Positions 25,750 through 33,990 of a DNA stretch of 64,000 nucleotides are shown here, one piece after another. The first letter of the stretch is position 1. Each line of letters starts with the position of its first letter. Source of the DNA: CAZRXG01 sp964603985 (GTDB taxonomy: Bacteria; Chloroflexota; Anaerolineae; Aggregatilineales; UBA3940); NCBI GenBank assembly GCA_964603985.1, contig CAZRXG010000002.1, positions 186,001 through 250,000 on the forward strand, given 5' to 3'. The position numbers and the translations under genes are program-made. The notes under the pieces are model-generated. The model did no database searches and had not been told where the DNA came from. It worked only from the letters and a program-made list of their open reading frames with translations.

Positions 25750-28637
25750 CGCGACGCCAGCCAGCGGCCCCACAGATATAGAATCAGGCGCATCAGACCA
25801 AGCCCCAACAGGGCAGCGACCCAGGTGGCAAGTGCCGCCCCCCACGCATTGGTAAACATCTCCCGCCAGGCCATCGCGCCGGGCAACACCAGCGCATAGT
25901 AGTTATAACCCAGCAGCCCAAACACCACCGTCGGTAACACCAGCAGCAGGCTGTGATTGGTATCCCGCCGCCTGACGGTGACGACAAAGGCACTCAGGGC
26001 GATGGCGCTCAAGCCAATCAGGGCGAGGAACAAGTCGCCAAAGTCTACACTTTTCGGGGGGGAAGGGGGTTTTGTGGGAGTTGGCGTCGGCGACGGGGTG
26101 GGCAGGGGCGGCTCCGCCGTCGTCTCGGTGGCGGGTGGCTCGGTCGGGGTCAGGGTCGGGATAGGCGTGGGCGTCAGGCGGCTGATCACGCCGCACCCTT
26201 CAGAAATGGGAAGACGAAGCGTAGTAGAGTTGCTGGCCTGGCCACTGACCGCCGAGATCTCCAGCTCCCCCGGACGCTCCAGCACCAGACTGGCTTTGGC
26301 AATCCCACCGCCGGTCTCAACAAGCAGCGTATCACGCAGCCCCTGAGCAACATAATTGAAAACTAACTCGACAGGTGTTCCGTCCGGCACTAGATGCCCG
26401 TTCTGATCCAGGATCACACCGGTGCTCAGGCTCAAGGTATCTCCAATGCAGTACAACTCCGCCGGGGGCGTGGCAGTGGCGGTGGCCGTCGGCGTTTCGA
26501 CTCCAACTTCAGCCTCGCCCTCATCCTCCGGCTCTCCGCCAGCCCGCTCAATACTCCACGAGAGTTCGATTAGTTGGTTGGGATCAGGAGAGGTCGCCTT
26601 GAGGATGTCGTAATCCACACCACTCACCGAAACGGGCGGCGCGCCGTTCAAAGAAGCCTGCTGGAAGAGGGCACGGGCAGCAGTATCGATAAAGGGCCTG
26701 GTATAGCCATACAGCGCGTAGTAGGCCGTCAGCTTGCTGATCTCGGTCGAGTCGAGGTAGTAGGGAGCGCCCAACGCCATCACGACGATGCGAGTGTCGG
26801 CGGACACAGGTGGCCCGGCAAGGAAGCGCCTGACGGCGTCTGAAGACGGGACACTCGATCTGACATCGAGCATGGCAAAGACCACCCAATCAGCCGAGTC
26901 CAGAGCCACCGCCAGAGGATCCGGCTCAGGGGTGGCGCCATCCTCGGACGGCTCGGCTTCCGGCGGGCCGAACTCCAGATAGCTGACCAGCCGGTTAAAG
27001 CTAAAGCTGCTGACATCGGCCAGACCAACAAGGTCGCTGCCCTGTGGCCCATAGGCACGTAGAATGGCCGATTGCAGGGCATCGATGGAGACGAGGGCCC
27101 GCTCCTCGCACGATTCGCACTGCCGGACGGTTCGCGTGTCGGTGAAGATGAGGATTTTTTCGCCCGCCTGGGGTGAAACGAGCAAATCCGGCTGGCCGGG
27201 CGAAAGCAGCGTCAGCGCGCTCTGGGCGACGCTGAGCGTCACCTCGGACTGCTGAGCCAGGTCGGCCAGGCCGCCGGAGGAGGGCAGGACGGCTCTGAGA
27301 TCAAACCAGCCGTACAGGTCGAGCTTCTTACGGATAATGCGCCGGACGGCATCATCGACCCGGGCCTGAAAACTGGGGTCTTCGTCATAGACCTGGACAA
27401 AGTACTCGATGGTATCGATGACGGCTGCAGTCTGGTCAACCGGCGGATTGCTCCCAAAATTGCCGAGATACAGCACATCGTTGCCGGCCATAAAAGCTTC
27501 GTTGGCGATACGACGATTGGGGAAGCTGTTCTCCTGGGGATCGTAGAAACGCCGCACGCCCCGCAGTCCCAGCGCATCGCTGATAACCAACCCTCCGGCA
27601 TCGCGCCAACTGGCGATAGCATCAAGTTCGAGCAACACCTGTAAGTTTTGCGAGTCGAGGCTGATAGGCCGGGTTGCCAGACGAGGGTTGTCTCCCTGAA
27701 ATCCCTGATAGCGAATGTGACCGGTCATCACGCCGTCCGCGCGGTCGAGGGGATCGGCAGTGCTGCTCATGACGGTGATGAAGGGCTTCAGGTCAGACTG
27801 GATCAGTTGATCCAGCGAGCGGCGCACCGTCGGGACCTCGACGCTGGCATAGCGGTCTGCGCCACCATGACCAGGGAAATGGCGAGGGACGACCGCCAGA
27901 TGGCCATCGCTGCCCACGTGCACGCCACGCACGTAAGCGGCAGCCATCTGAGAGACCCAGTACGGCTCACCGCCAAAGACACGGGTGCCAAAGTCGCCGG
28001 TGGTCAACGGACGAGGAACCTCAACGACATCGACCGGCGGGCCAAGCAGAAGATTGATCCCCAGGGCCGACAACTCCTCGCCGACCACCGCCCCTGTCGC
28101 TTCGGCGAAGGCAGGGTCCCAGGTTGCGCCGATAGCCATGCTGCTGGGCAGCGGCGTCAGGCCGGAGAGCAAATGAGTGTGTGCGCCCCCGCTCCCTTCG
28201 TGCTCCAGACCAATGAAAAGGGGGATGTAGGGACTCGACCCGACGGTGGAGCCAAGCGTGTCGCCGGGTGGGGGCTGAGGCCGTTCGGCGGCGAGTGTTT
28301 GCAGATCGGTGGTGAGCTGGTGAACCTGGAGAACCAGATCCGTCTCGTCGGTAAAGTTGTTATTATCCGAGAGGAAAACCACGCCCCCGACATGGTAGCG
28401 GGTGATGAGCGTCGCGATATCAGACTCGGGGCCAACGTCCGTGCCGTAAAATGTCACCAGGAAAAGTTGCCCGACCCGCTCTTCGGGCTCCATCTGCTCC
28501 AGGATCGCCTCGACATCGGGATCGCCAACCTCCTGAACAGGCGGATGGCTCCAGGCCACCCCCTGTGGTAATAACAGTATTATGATGAAAAAAAGGCTTA
28601 AAAAACGTCGCATAGCCGGTTTAGCATCCTTGTACAT
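25746..28637 (-). CDS. Glycoside hydrolase family 3 (beta-N-acetylhexosaminidase-like) membrane-anchored protein
   Basis: 963 residues. A signal peptide (about 9-30, MRRFLSLFFIIILLLPQG) leads to a GH3 domain with RHFPGHGGAD (the His/Lys-type general acid region of NagZ-like GH3) and the nucleophile Asp in GGLVISDALGLRG. A GH3 C-terminal-like and beta-sandwich region follows to about 820. A Pro/Thr linker and then about four membrane segments close the protein, so the catalytic part is held outside the cell. Likely substrates are beta-linked GlcNAc polymers such as peptidoglycan or chitin. The ATG at 28613 is an alternative start. The C-terminal multi-pass anchor is unusual for the family. Confidence 0.83.
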   Translation of the reverse strand: MYKDAKPAMRRFLSLFFIIILLLPQGVAWSHPPVQEVGDPDVEAILEQMEPEERVGQLFLVTFYGTDVGPESDIATLITRYHVGGVVFLSDNNNFTDETDLVLQVHQLTTDLQTLAAERPQPPPGDTLGSTVGSSPYIPLFIGLEHEGSGGAHTHLLSGLTPLPSSMAIGATWDPAFAEATGAVVGEELSALGINLLLGPPVDVVEVPRPLTTGDFGTRVFGGEPYWVSQMAAAYVRGVHVGSDGHLAVVPRHFPGHGGADRYASVEVPTVRRSLDQLIQSDLKPFITVMSSTADPLDRADGVMTGHIRYQGFQGDNPRLATRPISLDSQNLQVLLELDAIASWRDAGGLVISDALGLRGVRRFYDPQENSFPNRRIANEAFMAGNDVLYLGNFGSNPPVDQTAAVIDTIEYFVQVYDEDPSFQARVDDAVRRIIRKKLDLYGWFDLRAVLPSSGGLADLAQQSEVTLSVAQSALTLLSPGQPDLLVSPQAGEKILIFTDTRTVRQCESCEERALVSIDALQSAILRAYGPQGSDLVGLADVSSFSFNRLVSYLEFGPPEAEPSEDGATPEPDPLAVALDSADWVVFAMLDVRSSVPSSDAVRRFLAGPPVSADTRIVVMALGAPYYLDSTEISKLTAYYALYGYTRPFIDTAARALFQQASLNGAPPVSVSGVDYDILKATSPDPNQLIELSWSIERAGGEPEDEGEAEVGVETPTATATATPPAELYCIGDTLSLSTGVILDQNGHLVPDGTPVELVFNYVAQGLRDTLLVETGGGIAKASLVLERPGELEISAVSGQASNSTTLRLPISEGCGVISRLTPTPIPTLTPTEPPATETTAEPPLPTPSPTPTPTKPPSPPKSVDFGDLFLALIGLSAIALSAFVVTVRRRDTNHSLLLVLPTVVFGLLGYNYYALVLPGAMAWREMFTNAWGAALATWVAALLGLGLMRLILYLWGRWLASR

Positions 28638-28829
28638 GGCAGACGAAGCCAGAGCAAGTATACCCCGCGCTCAAGGGCATGGGCAACAGGGACAGCGTGG
28701 GCAGCCCGCGCCGACAACGCGAGCCTGCACGTAGTCTTGCCGTAGGGTAAGCGGCGTGTTGGCGTCAATACCGACACCTCAAAGTATGTTATTGTAAGCA
28801 TGCGGACGCCTTCTTCTCCTCCTCAACGA

Positions 28830-28863
28830 AAAAATGTCGCCTATCCCCCTTGGCGACATTTTT
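28830..28863 (-). terminator. Rho-independent terminator of the peptide ABC operon
   Basis: AAAAATGTCGCC (28830-28841) pairs perfectly with GGCGACATTTTT (28852-28863), loop 10 nt. On the minus strand it is followed by a T run and lies 29 nt after the dppC-like stop; the symmetry lets it work both ways. The rest of 28638-28829 shows nothing definite. Confidence 0.85.
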
Positions 28864-28891
28864 CGTTTCCATGCCAACCACCGCCCCCCTT

Positions 28892-29698
28892 TCACCACCC
28901 CCGACCGGGCAAACTCTCCCGCCAGGCATCGCTTAAACCCAACACGGCAAACACGGAGAGCGTCAGCATCATGCCGGGGCCAAGCGCAATCCAGGGGGCG
29001 ACACGCAGAAAAATGCGCCCCTCGTTGAGCATGCGCCCCCAGGCCGGGATAGACGGCGACCCGGTCAGGCCCAGAAAGTCCAGAGCGGCGATGTCAAGCA
29101 GCGACCAGGCATAGATCACCGTGCCGAAGGTCACAAGCTCACCGGCTGCGTTGGGCAGGTAATGACGCCAAATGATGCGCCAAGGCCCGGCCCCCAGCGC
29201 GCGGGTGGCTTCGACGAAAAGCCGGGTACGCACGGACAGCACCGCCGCCCGGACGAGGCGGCTGTAAGACGGGGCCAGGGCAATCCCGACCGCCAGGGCA
29301 ACCTGCCAGAGGCCGGTGCCGAACAGCGTGACGAGCGCCAGCGCCAGAAGCAGGCCGGGGAAAGCAAAGAGAATGTCGACCCCACGCATCAGCGCCCAAT
29401 CCAGCCACCCGCCAAACGTCCCGGCCACCCCGCCAACCCCCAGACCCAGGCCCATCGCGATCAGTGTGGACAGCGCAGCGCTGGACAGACTGTAACGCGC
29501 TCCCCACAATGCGCGGCTAAGCACGTCGCGGCCAAACTGGTCGGTGCCCAGCCAATGGCCGCGATCCGGGGGGCGGAACTGATCGCCGGTCTCGGCCCGC
29601 AGGGGATCATAGGGCGCGAGATACGGGGCGAAGAGCGCCGCCGCGGACAGGAGCAGCAAAACGATCACCCAGACCGGCCACAGACGACGAGTCCTCAT
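28892..29698 (-). CDS. Oligopeptide/dipeptide-type ABC transporter permease (DppC-like)
   Basis: 268 residues with about six membrane segments. The family opening PYLAPYDP, HWLGTDQFGRDVLSR, and the EAA loop VEATRALGAGPWRIIWRHYL are clear. It pairs with the upstream permease, whose TGA stop overlaps this ATG (TGATG). With the binding protein it imports peptides, nickel or similar solutes. No ATPase gene follows; the operon ends at a terminator. Confidence 0.92.
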   Translation of the reverse strand: MRTRRLWPVWVIVLLLLSAAALFAPYLAPYDPLRAETGDQFRPPDRGHWLGTDQFGRDVLSRALWGARYSLSSAALSTLIAMGLGLGVGGVAGTFGGWLDWALMRGVDILFAFPGLLLALALVTLFGTGLWQVALAVGIALAPSYSRLVRAAVLSVRTRLFVEATRALGAGPWRIIWRHYLPNAAGELVTFGTVIYAWSLLDIAALDFLGLTGSPSIPAWGRMLNEGRIFLRVAPWIALGPGMMLTLSVFAVLGLSDAWRESLPGRGW

Positions 29699-30624
29699 CA
29701 GGGTTCAGCCCGAACACGTGGATCGAGCCAGGCGTGAGCCAGGTCGGCCAGGAGATTCAACAGGCTGTAAACAACCGCCGAGAACACGACGACGCCCTGG
29801 ACAACGGGCAGGTCTTTATCCAGCACGGCAGCGAGCAGAAGCCGTCCCAATCCCTGGCGGGCAAACACACTTTCAACGACGACCGTGCCGCCGAGCAAAT
29901 ACCCAAATTGCAGGGCGATCACGTCGAGGGTTGGCAGCAGGCCGACGCGCAGCGCGTGCCGAAACAGCGCCCGGCGACGGGTAAGCCCCTTCGCCAGTGC
30001 GGTGCGCACGAACTGCTGGCCCAGTGCGCGCGTCACACCCGCATCGACCGCGCGGGCAATCCCACCGGCGGCGCTGATGCCCAGGACGAAGGCGGGCAGC
30101 ACCAGATGCACCCCCCTACCCTGCCCGGTCGCTGGGAGTACCTCAAGCCAGATCGCGAAGATCCAGATCACGAGCGTGCCGGAGAACATCACCGGCAGCG
30201 CCAGAGAGAACCCCGTCAGGCCGCGGCTGATGTCGGCCAGCCAGTCGTCGCGGTGGACGGCGGCCAGCACTCCCAGCCCACCCCCCAGCACAACGGCGAC
30301 AAGCATCCCACTCGTGGCGAGCCGGACGGTAGCGCCAAGCTGCTGCCCGATCAAGAGGCCAACCGACTGCCCGGCAGACCAGGAGAGGCCCAGATCACCC
30401 CTGACAAGGTTGAACAGGTAACGCCCGTATTGAACCGGCAGGGGGCGATCAAGCCCCAGCGCCTCACGCCGTCGCTCAAGCATGTCCTGGGTGGCAATGC
30501 TCTGCGACAGGGCCGCCTCAGCCGGATCGCCGGGCACGAGATGGAGGGTGAGAAAAACAAGGGTGATCGCGACGAGCAGCGCCAACCCCATACCAATCAG
30601 GCGGCGAACGACGAATCGCCCCAA
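29698..30624 (-). CDS. Oligopeptide/dipeptide-type ABC transporter permease (DppB-like)
   Basis: 308 residues, about six membrane segments, with the DppB start RRLIGMGLALLVAITLVFL, the block LVPGDPAE, and the EAA loop FVRTALAKGLTRRRALFRHA. It starts 18 nt after the binding-protein stop and overlaps the DppC-like start by 1 nt. A CCCCCCTACCC repeat (30111-30121) sits within it. Confidence 0.92.
   Translation of the reverse strand: MGRFVVRRLIGMGLALLVAITLVFLTLHLVPGDPAEAALSQSIATQDMLERRREALGLDRPLPVQYGRYLFNLVRGDLGLSWSAGQSVGLLIGQQLGATVRLATSGMLVAVVLGGGLGVLAAVHRDDWLADISRGLTGFSLALPVMFSGTLVIWIFAIWLEVLPATGQGRGVHLVLPAFVLGISAAGGIARAVDAGVTRALGQQFVRTALAKGLTRRRALFRHALRVGLLPTLDVIALQFGYLLGGTVVVESVFARQGLGRLLLAAVLDKDLPVVQGVVVFSAVVYSLLNLLADLAHAWLDPRVRAEP
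30111..30121 (+). repeat. CCCCCCTACCC, 11-nt near copy of the KOPS-like repeat
   Basis: Matches the first 11 bases of the 12-mer and is followed by TGCCC. It lies in the DppB-like gene. Shorter cores (CCCTACCCC) also occur at 3605-3613 and 6867-6875. Confidence 0.5.
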
Positions 30625-30642
30625 ACCAGCACACCACCTATC

Positions 30643-32244
30643 TCACGAGCCGAGGCCCAGATCGGCCAGGTAGGGGAACCACCCCTGGGGGTCGAAATGC
30701 AGTCCCTCCAGGCCCGGCTGAATCCCGATGAGATTGACGTACTCGCGAACGGGCAGAACGAGCGCCTGATCCATGATGCGCGCCTGGATGAGCGAATAGT
30801 AACGGGCGCGCCGCTCCGGATCGGTCTCGGCCTGGGCAGAGAGCAGCCAGCCGTCAAGCTCAGAATCGGCATAGCGCGACCAGTTCCGGCTCGCATCGGA
30901 GAGGTAGAAACCGTTCAACACGACCGGGTCGAAGCCAAAGAAGTTGACAGAAATGGCGTGATACTCGCCTGAGTCCGCCGCCTCGCTCAGCATGGGGAAC
31001 GAGGCCACCTGTTTGATGCGAACCTGAACCTGAAGCACGGTCTCCCACTGGCTTTCCAGCAGTTGGGCCACGTCAGGGGTCAATCCCCAGGGTGGCACCA
31101 CCAGGACAAGCTCAAAGGGGACGCCCTCATCGTCCCGCCAGCCGTCGCCGTCGCTGTCCACCCAGCCGGTCGTATTGAACAGCGCAGCCGCCTGGACGGG
31201 GTCATAGGCGTACCGGCCCTCGACCGCCGGGTCGTAGTACAGGGTGGCCGAAGTCAGGGGCCCATAGGCAATGGGCGAATAACCCTGAAAGACCGACTGG
31301 GCGATGGCCTGCCGGTCGGTGCCCATGATCAAAGCCTGGCGCACGGCGGGGCTGCTGGTCGGGACGCGGGTGGTGTTGAAAAAGAACTGGAGCGGCTGCC
31401 CCGGCACGGGAACGGTCTCAAGCTGGATGGTGTCTTCCAGGACAAGCTGGCGGGCATCGGTGGGCAACAACTCCCCTACGATCTGCACGTCGCCGCTCTG
31501 GAGGGCCAGAGCACGCGAAGCCGGATCGGGGAAGAAGCGGAACACGATTCGCTCGACGGCGGGGACACCCTGATTGCTCAACACCGGAGGCCCCCAGGCA
31601 TAGTCGGGGTTGCGCTCCAGGACGAGGCGGTCATTGACGACATACTCGACGAACCGGTAAGGGCCGGTGCCAACCTGGTGAAACTGATAGGTGGCGGTGT
31701 CCCACTCGGCCAGAGCCTCAGGGGAGGCCATCCCCAGGTAGGGCTGGCTCAGGCTGTCGAGCAGGGGCGTAAACGGCTCGGAGAGGATAAGCGAGACGCG
31801 ATAGTCGTCCAGCACCTCCACGCGCACCAGCGGCCCAAGCGACTGGGCAGCCTTGGCGGAGTTGGTCGCCGGGTCGAGGATGCGTTCAATGTTGACACGA
31901 ACGGCCTCGGCGTTGAAAGGCGTGCCATCGTGAAAGACGACATCCTGGCGAAGCACGAAGGTATACGACAGTCCATCAGGGCTGATCGTCCAGGACTCGG
32001 CAAGCCCGGGGACGAATTCCAGAGTCTCGGCATCACGGAAGACCAGCGTATCGTAGACGCTGCGCAAAGGGATGCCCAACTCGGACGAGGCGTGGATGTG
32101 GGGATCGATGCCGGAAGGAACCAGGGTCAGGCCATAGACGAATTCATCAGCCGCGGATTTTTCATCGGGCGCACCGCAACCGGCCAAAGCAGCCGCCAGC
32201 AAAATGACCATTGCGAAGGCCACAAACCTACCGCCCTTGCTCAT
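30643..32244 (-). CDS. ABC transporter substrate-binding lipoprotein, family 5 (peptide/nickel type)
   Basis: 533 residues with a lipoprotein signal (lipobox LAGC, Cys23). The SBP family 5 fold is evident from VYDTLVFRD, GLAESWTISPDGLSYTFVLR, FHDGTPFNAEAV and GTGPYRFVEY. DSDGDGWRDDEG resembles a calcium loop but is a common feature of this family. It is the first gene of the operon with two permeases. GAGGGAGG upstream supports the ATG at 32244. The ligand is not predictable; the ATPases must come from elsewhere. Confidence 0.92.
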   Translation of the reverse strand: MSKGGRFVAFAMVILLAAALAGCGAPDEKSAADEFVYGLTLVPSGIDPHIHASSELGIPLRSVYDTLVFRDAETLEFVPGLAESWTISPDGLSYTFVLRQDVVFHDGTPFNAEAVRVNIERILDPATNSAKAAQSLGPLVRVEVLDDYRVSLILSEPFTPLLDSLSQPYLGMASPEALAEWDTATYQFHQVGTGPYRFVEYVVNDRLVLERNPDYAWGPPVLSNQGVPAVERIVFRFFPDPASRALALQSGDVQIVGELLPTDARQLVLEDTIQLETVPVPGQPLQFFFNTTRVPTSSPAVRQALIMGTDRQAIAQSVFQGYSPIAYGPLTSATLYYDPAVEGRYAYDPVQAAALFNTTGWVDSDGDGWRDDEGVPFELVLVVPPWGLTPDVAQLLESQWETVLQVQVRIKQVASFPMLSEAADSGEYHAISVNFFGFDPVVLNGFYLSDASRNWSRYADSELDGWLLSAQAETDPERRARYYSLIQARIMDQALVLPVREYVNLIGIQPGLEGLHFDPQGWFPYLADLGLGS

Positions 32245-32369
32245 TCAGAGCCTCCCTCTTTCTTTCGGGGCGAATAATCAGGCGCAAATCCAGCACGGGT
32301 GTCAGAGTATACGACACAGTTGCAGAGGCGACAATAGCAATCCGCGCCCAAACTGTCAACGAGCAGGCG

Positions 32370-32398
32370 TTGTAAGCGCCGCCCGCCACAGGTACAAT
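32370..32398 (+). promoter_or_regulatory. Promoter giving an apparently leaderless transcript
   Basis: TTGTAA (32370-32375), 17-nt spacer, TACAAT (32393-32398). The expected start (about 32405) is next to the ATG at 32406, and an upstream ATG at 32397 overlaps the -10 box. Confidence 0.65.
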
Positions 32399-32405
32399 GT
32401 GGCCC

Positions 32406-33374
32406 ATGAGCAGCACATTATACGGTCACCGGTGCGTCGTCTGCGGGCGGGCAGTCAGCGACGCACGCGAATACGGCGGACGGCAGTACTGCGATGCACA
32501 CCTCGCCGAATTTGCCGAGGACGTGCCGCCCGTCTGGCGCGCCAGCGTGCTGACGTTCGGGCTGATCCTGATCCTGATCGTGGCACTGGCGATAGCCAAC
32601 GCCGTCCTTCCCGGCGAACTGGCTAACAAAGCCCGGTTCGCCACCAGCGTCGTGATCGCGCTGCTGCCGGCCCTGACATGGCTGGTACTCCTCTACCGGA
32701 CGGCCTCCCGCGCCCAGATAGAGCTGTCCACGCTGCTGCCGACGATCTTCGTGCTCTCGGTGCTCCTGGCAGCAGCGGCGACCCGCCCACTGCTGTTTGA
32801 TCTGATCGACCTGGACACCTGGCTGGTAAGCGTAAACGCCCGCAACCGCTTCCTGGGGAATATCCTGATCGGCGGGTTTTTCCACACATTTGTGCTGTAC
32901 GCCATCGTGCGTTACACGGTGTGGCACACCCCCACCTTCACGCGGCGCGTACACGGCGTGCTGTTCGAGCTGGCTGCGGGATGGGGGTACGCTTCGACGC
33001 TCAACCTGCTGTTCGTTCTCGACCAGGGCGGCCTCTCGCTGCTGAACGGCGGGCTGAAGCTGATCGCGCAGTTATGTGCTTACCTCGCGCCCAGCCTGAT
33101 CCTGGGATACTTCCTGGGGCGGAACCGCTTCGAGGATATGCCGTTCCACTATCTGAGCATGGGACTGGTGCTCTCCGCCGCGATCAACGGCCTCCTGCTG
33201 TACGCGGGAACCGAACTGAACAACATTCGCCTGGGCGTAGATCAGGACGGCTTCAGCCCCTGGCCGGGACTGGTTTTTAGCATCGTGGCGCTGCTGCTGA
33301 CATTTGGGGCGATCTACGGTCTGCTGACGCGTCACAACAATCTGACCAAAGCACGGTTGGAGCCAAAGGCGTGA
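32406..33374 (+). CDS. Multi-pass membrane protein with N-terminal Cys/His zinc-finger-like motif
   Basis: 322 residues from the ATG at 32406; the ATG three codons earlier lies within the promoter -10 box. Residues about 9-32 hold Cys-x2-Cys and a later Cys-x2-His (CVVCGRAVSDA, YCDAHL), then about eight membrane segments. The segment LLPALTWLVLLYRTASR resembles PrsW-type intramembrane proteases, but the paired glutamates of that family are not found where expected (GGFFHTFVLYAIVRY), so I make no protease call. It overlaps the next gene by four nt (GTGA). Likely acts with the next two genes at the membrane. Confidence 0.65.
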   Translation: MSSTLYGHRCVVCGRAVSDAREYGGRQYCDAHLAEFAEDVPPVWRASVLTFGLILILIVALAIANAVLPGELANKARFATSVVIALLPALTWLVLLYRTASRAQIELSTLLPTIFVLSVLLAAAATRPLLFDLIDLDTWLVSVNARNRFLGNILIGGFFHTFVLYAIVRYTVWHTPTFTRRVHGVLFELAAGWGYASTLNLLFVLDQGGLSLLNGGLKLIAQLCAYLAPSLILGYFLGRNRFEDMPFHYLSMGLVLSAAINGLLLYAGTELNNIRLGVDQDGFSPWPGLVFSIVALLLTFGAIYGLLTRHNNLTKARLEPKA

Positions 33375-33985
33375 ACGACACCGTCGTAACGTGGAACAGG
33401 GAAGCCGAGGAAAGAATCTCGCCGCTCACCAAAAACGACCGCTTCTCGGCGGTGCTGGTGGTGCTGGTGACGCTCATGGCGCTGGGACTGGGCCTGATAC
33501 TGCGGCAGAGGACATCCAACCTGACATGGCACTTCGTCAGCCGGGAAGCGGGGATCGAGGTCTCCTACCCGGCAGGCTGGCTGACGGACGAGGGCGGCAA
33601 CTACGTCGTCCGCATACGAGATCCCAAGGCGCGGCCCTTCAAGACCCAGTTTATGATCGCGGTCGTGCCCGCCGGAGGCGCGACATCGGTGCGCAACGTG
33701 CTCGACAGCCTGACGCTGCAACGCTCGTCCGAGTTATCCGCCTACCGGGTGCTGGGGGTCGAGGAGACCAGCACGGGAGGGATCGCCACCACGCAGATGA
33801 ACTTCGCATTCGTCGAGGCCGACCCGAACCCCTTCGTCCAGCGGCTGCCGTCCGTCGTGCTGGGCAGAGACATCGTCATCCTCGACGGCGACCGCGCAAT
33901 TGTGGTAACGTACATGGCCGACGATGCCTCGTTCGACGAGAGCCTGCCGGACTTTCAGCGGCTCCTGGGGAGTTTGCAGTATTGA
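33371..33985 (+). CDS. Single-pass membrane protein with extracytoplasmic PsbP-like domain
   Basis: 204 residues, GTG start coupled to the previous stop. One membrane segment at about 25-45 follows a charged N-terminus. The rest begins FVSREAGIEVSYPAGWLTDE, a pattern seen in PsbP-like or DUF1795-like domains, and ends with DDASFDESLPDFQRLLGSL, also typical of that fold. No catalytic motif. Possibly an adaptor for the downstream protease gene, which starts 5 nt after. Confidence 0.6.
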   Translation: MNDTVVTWNREAEERISPLTKNDRFSAVLVVLVTLMALGLGLILRQRTSNLTWHFVSREAGIEVSYPAGWLTDEGGNYVVRIRDPKARPFKTQFMIAVVPAGGATSVRNVLDSLTLQRSSELSAYRVLGVEETSTGGIATTQMNFAFVEADPNPFVQRLPSVVLGRDIVILDGDRAIVVTYMADDASFDESLPDFQRLLGSLQY

Positions 33986-33990
33986 GTCCG

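Noticed and set aside
31133..31175. DSDGDGWRDDEG in the binding protein as an EF-hand
   Set aside because: This insertion is common in family 5 binding proteins and not by itself a sign of calcium control.
31063..32277. Plus-strand open frame opposite the ABC binding-protein gene
   Set aside because: Shadow frame; the minus strand has a lipobox and SBP family motifs.
32406..33374. PrsW intramembrane protease call
   Set aside because: One segment resembles PrsW, but the paired Glu motif is absent where it should be.
33391..33990. 5' extension of the protease frame overlapping the PsbP-like gene
   Set aside because: The first 200 codons are out of frame with a real gene and Arg/Gly/Pro-rich; a signal peptide starts at the ATG at 33991.
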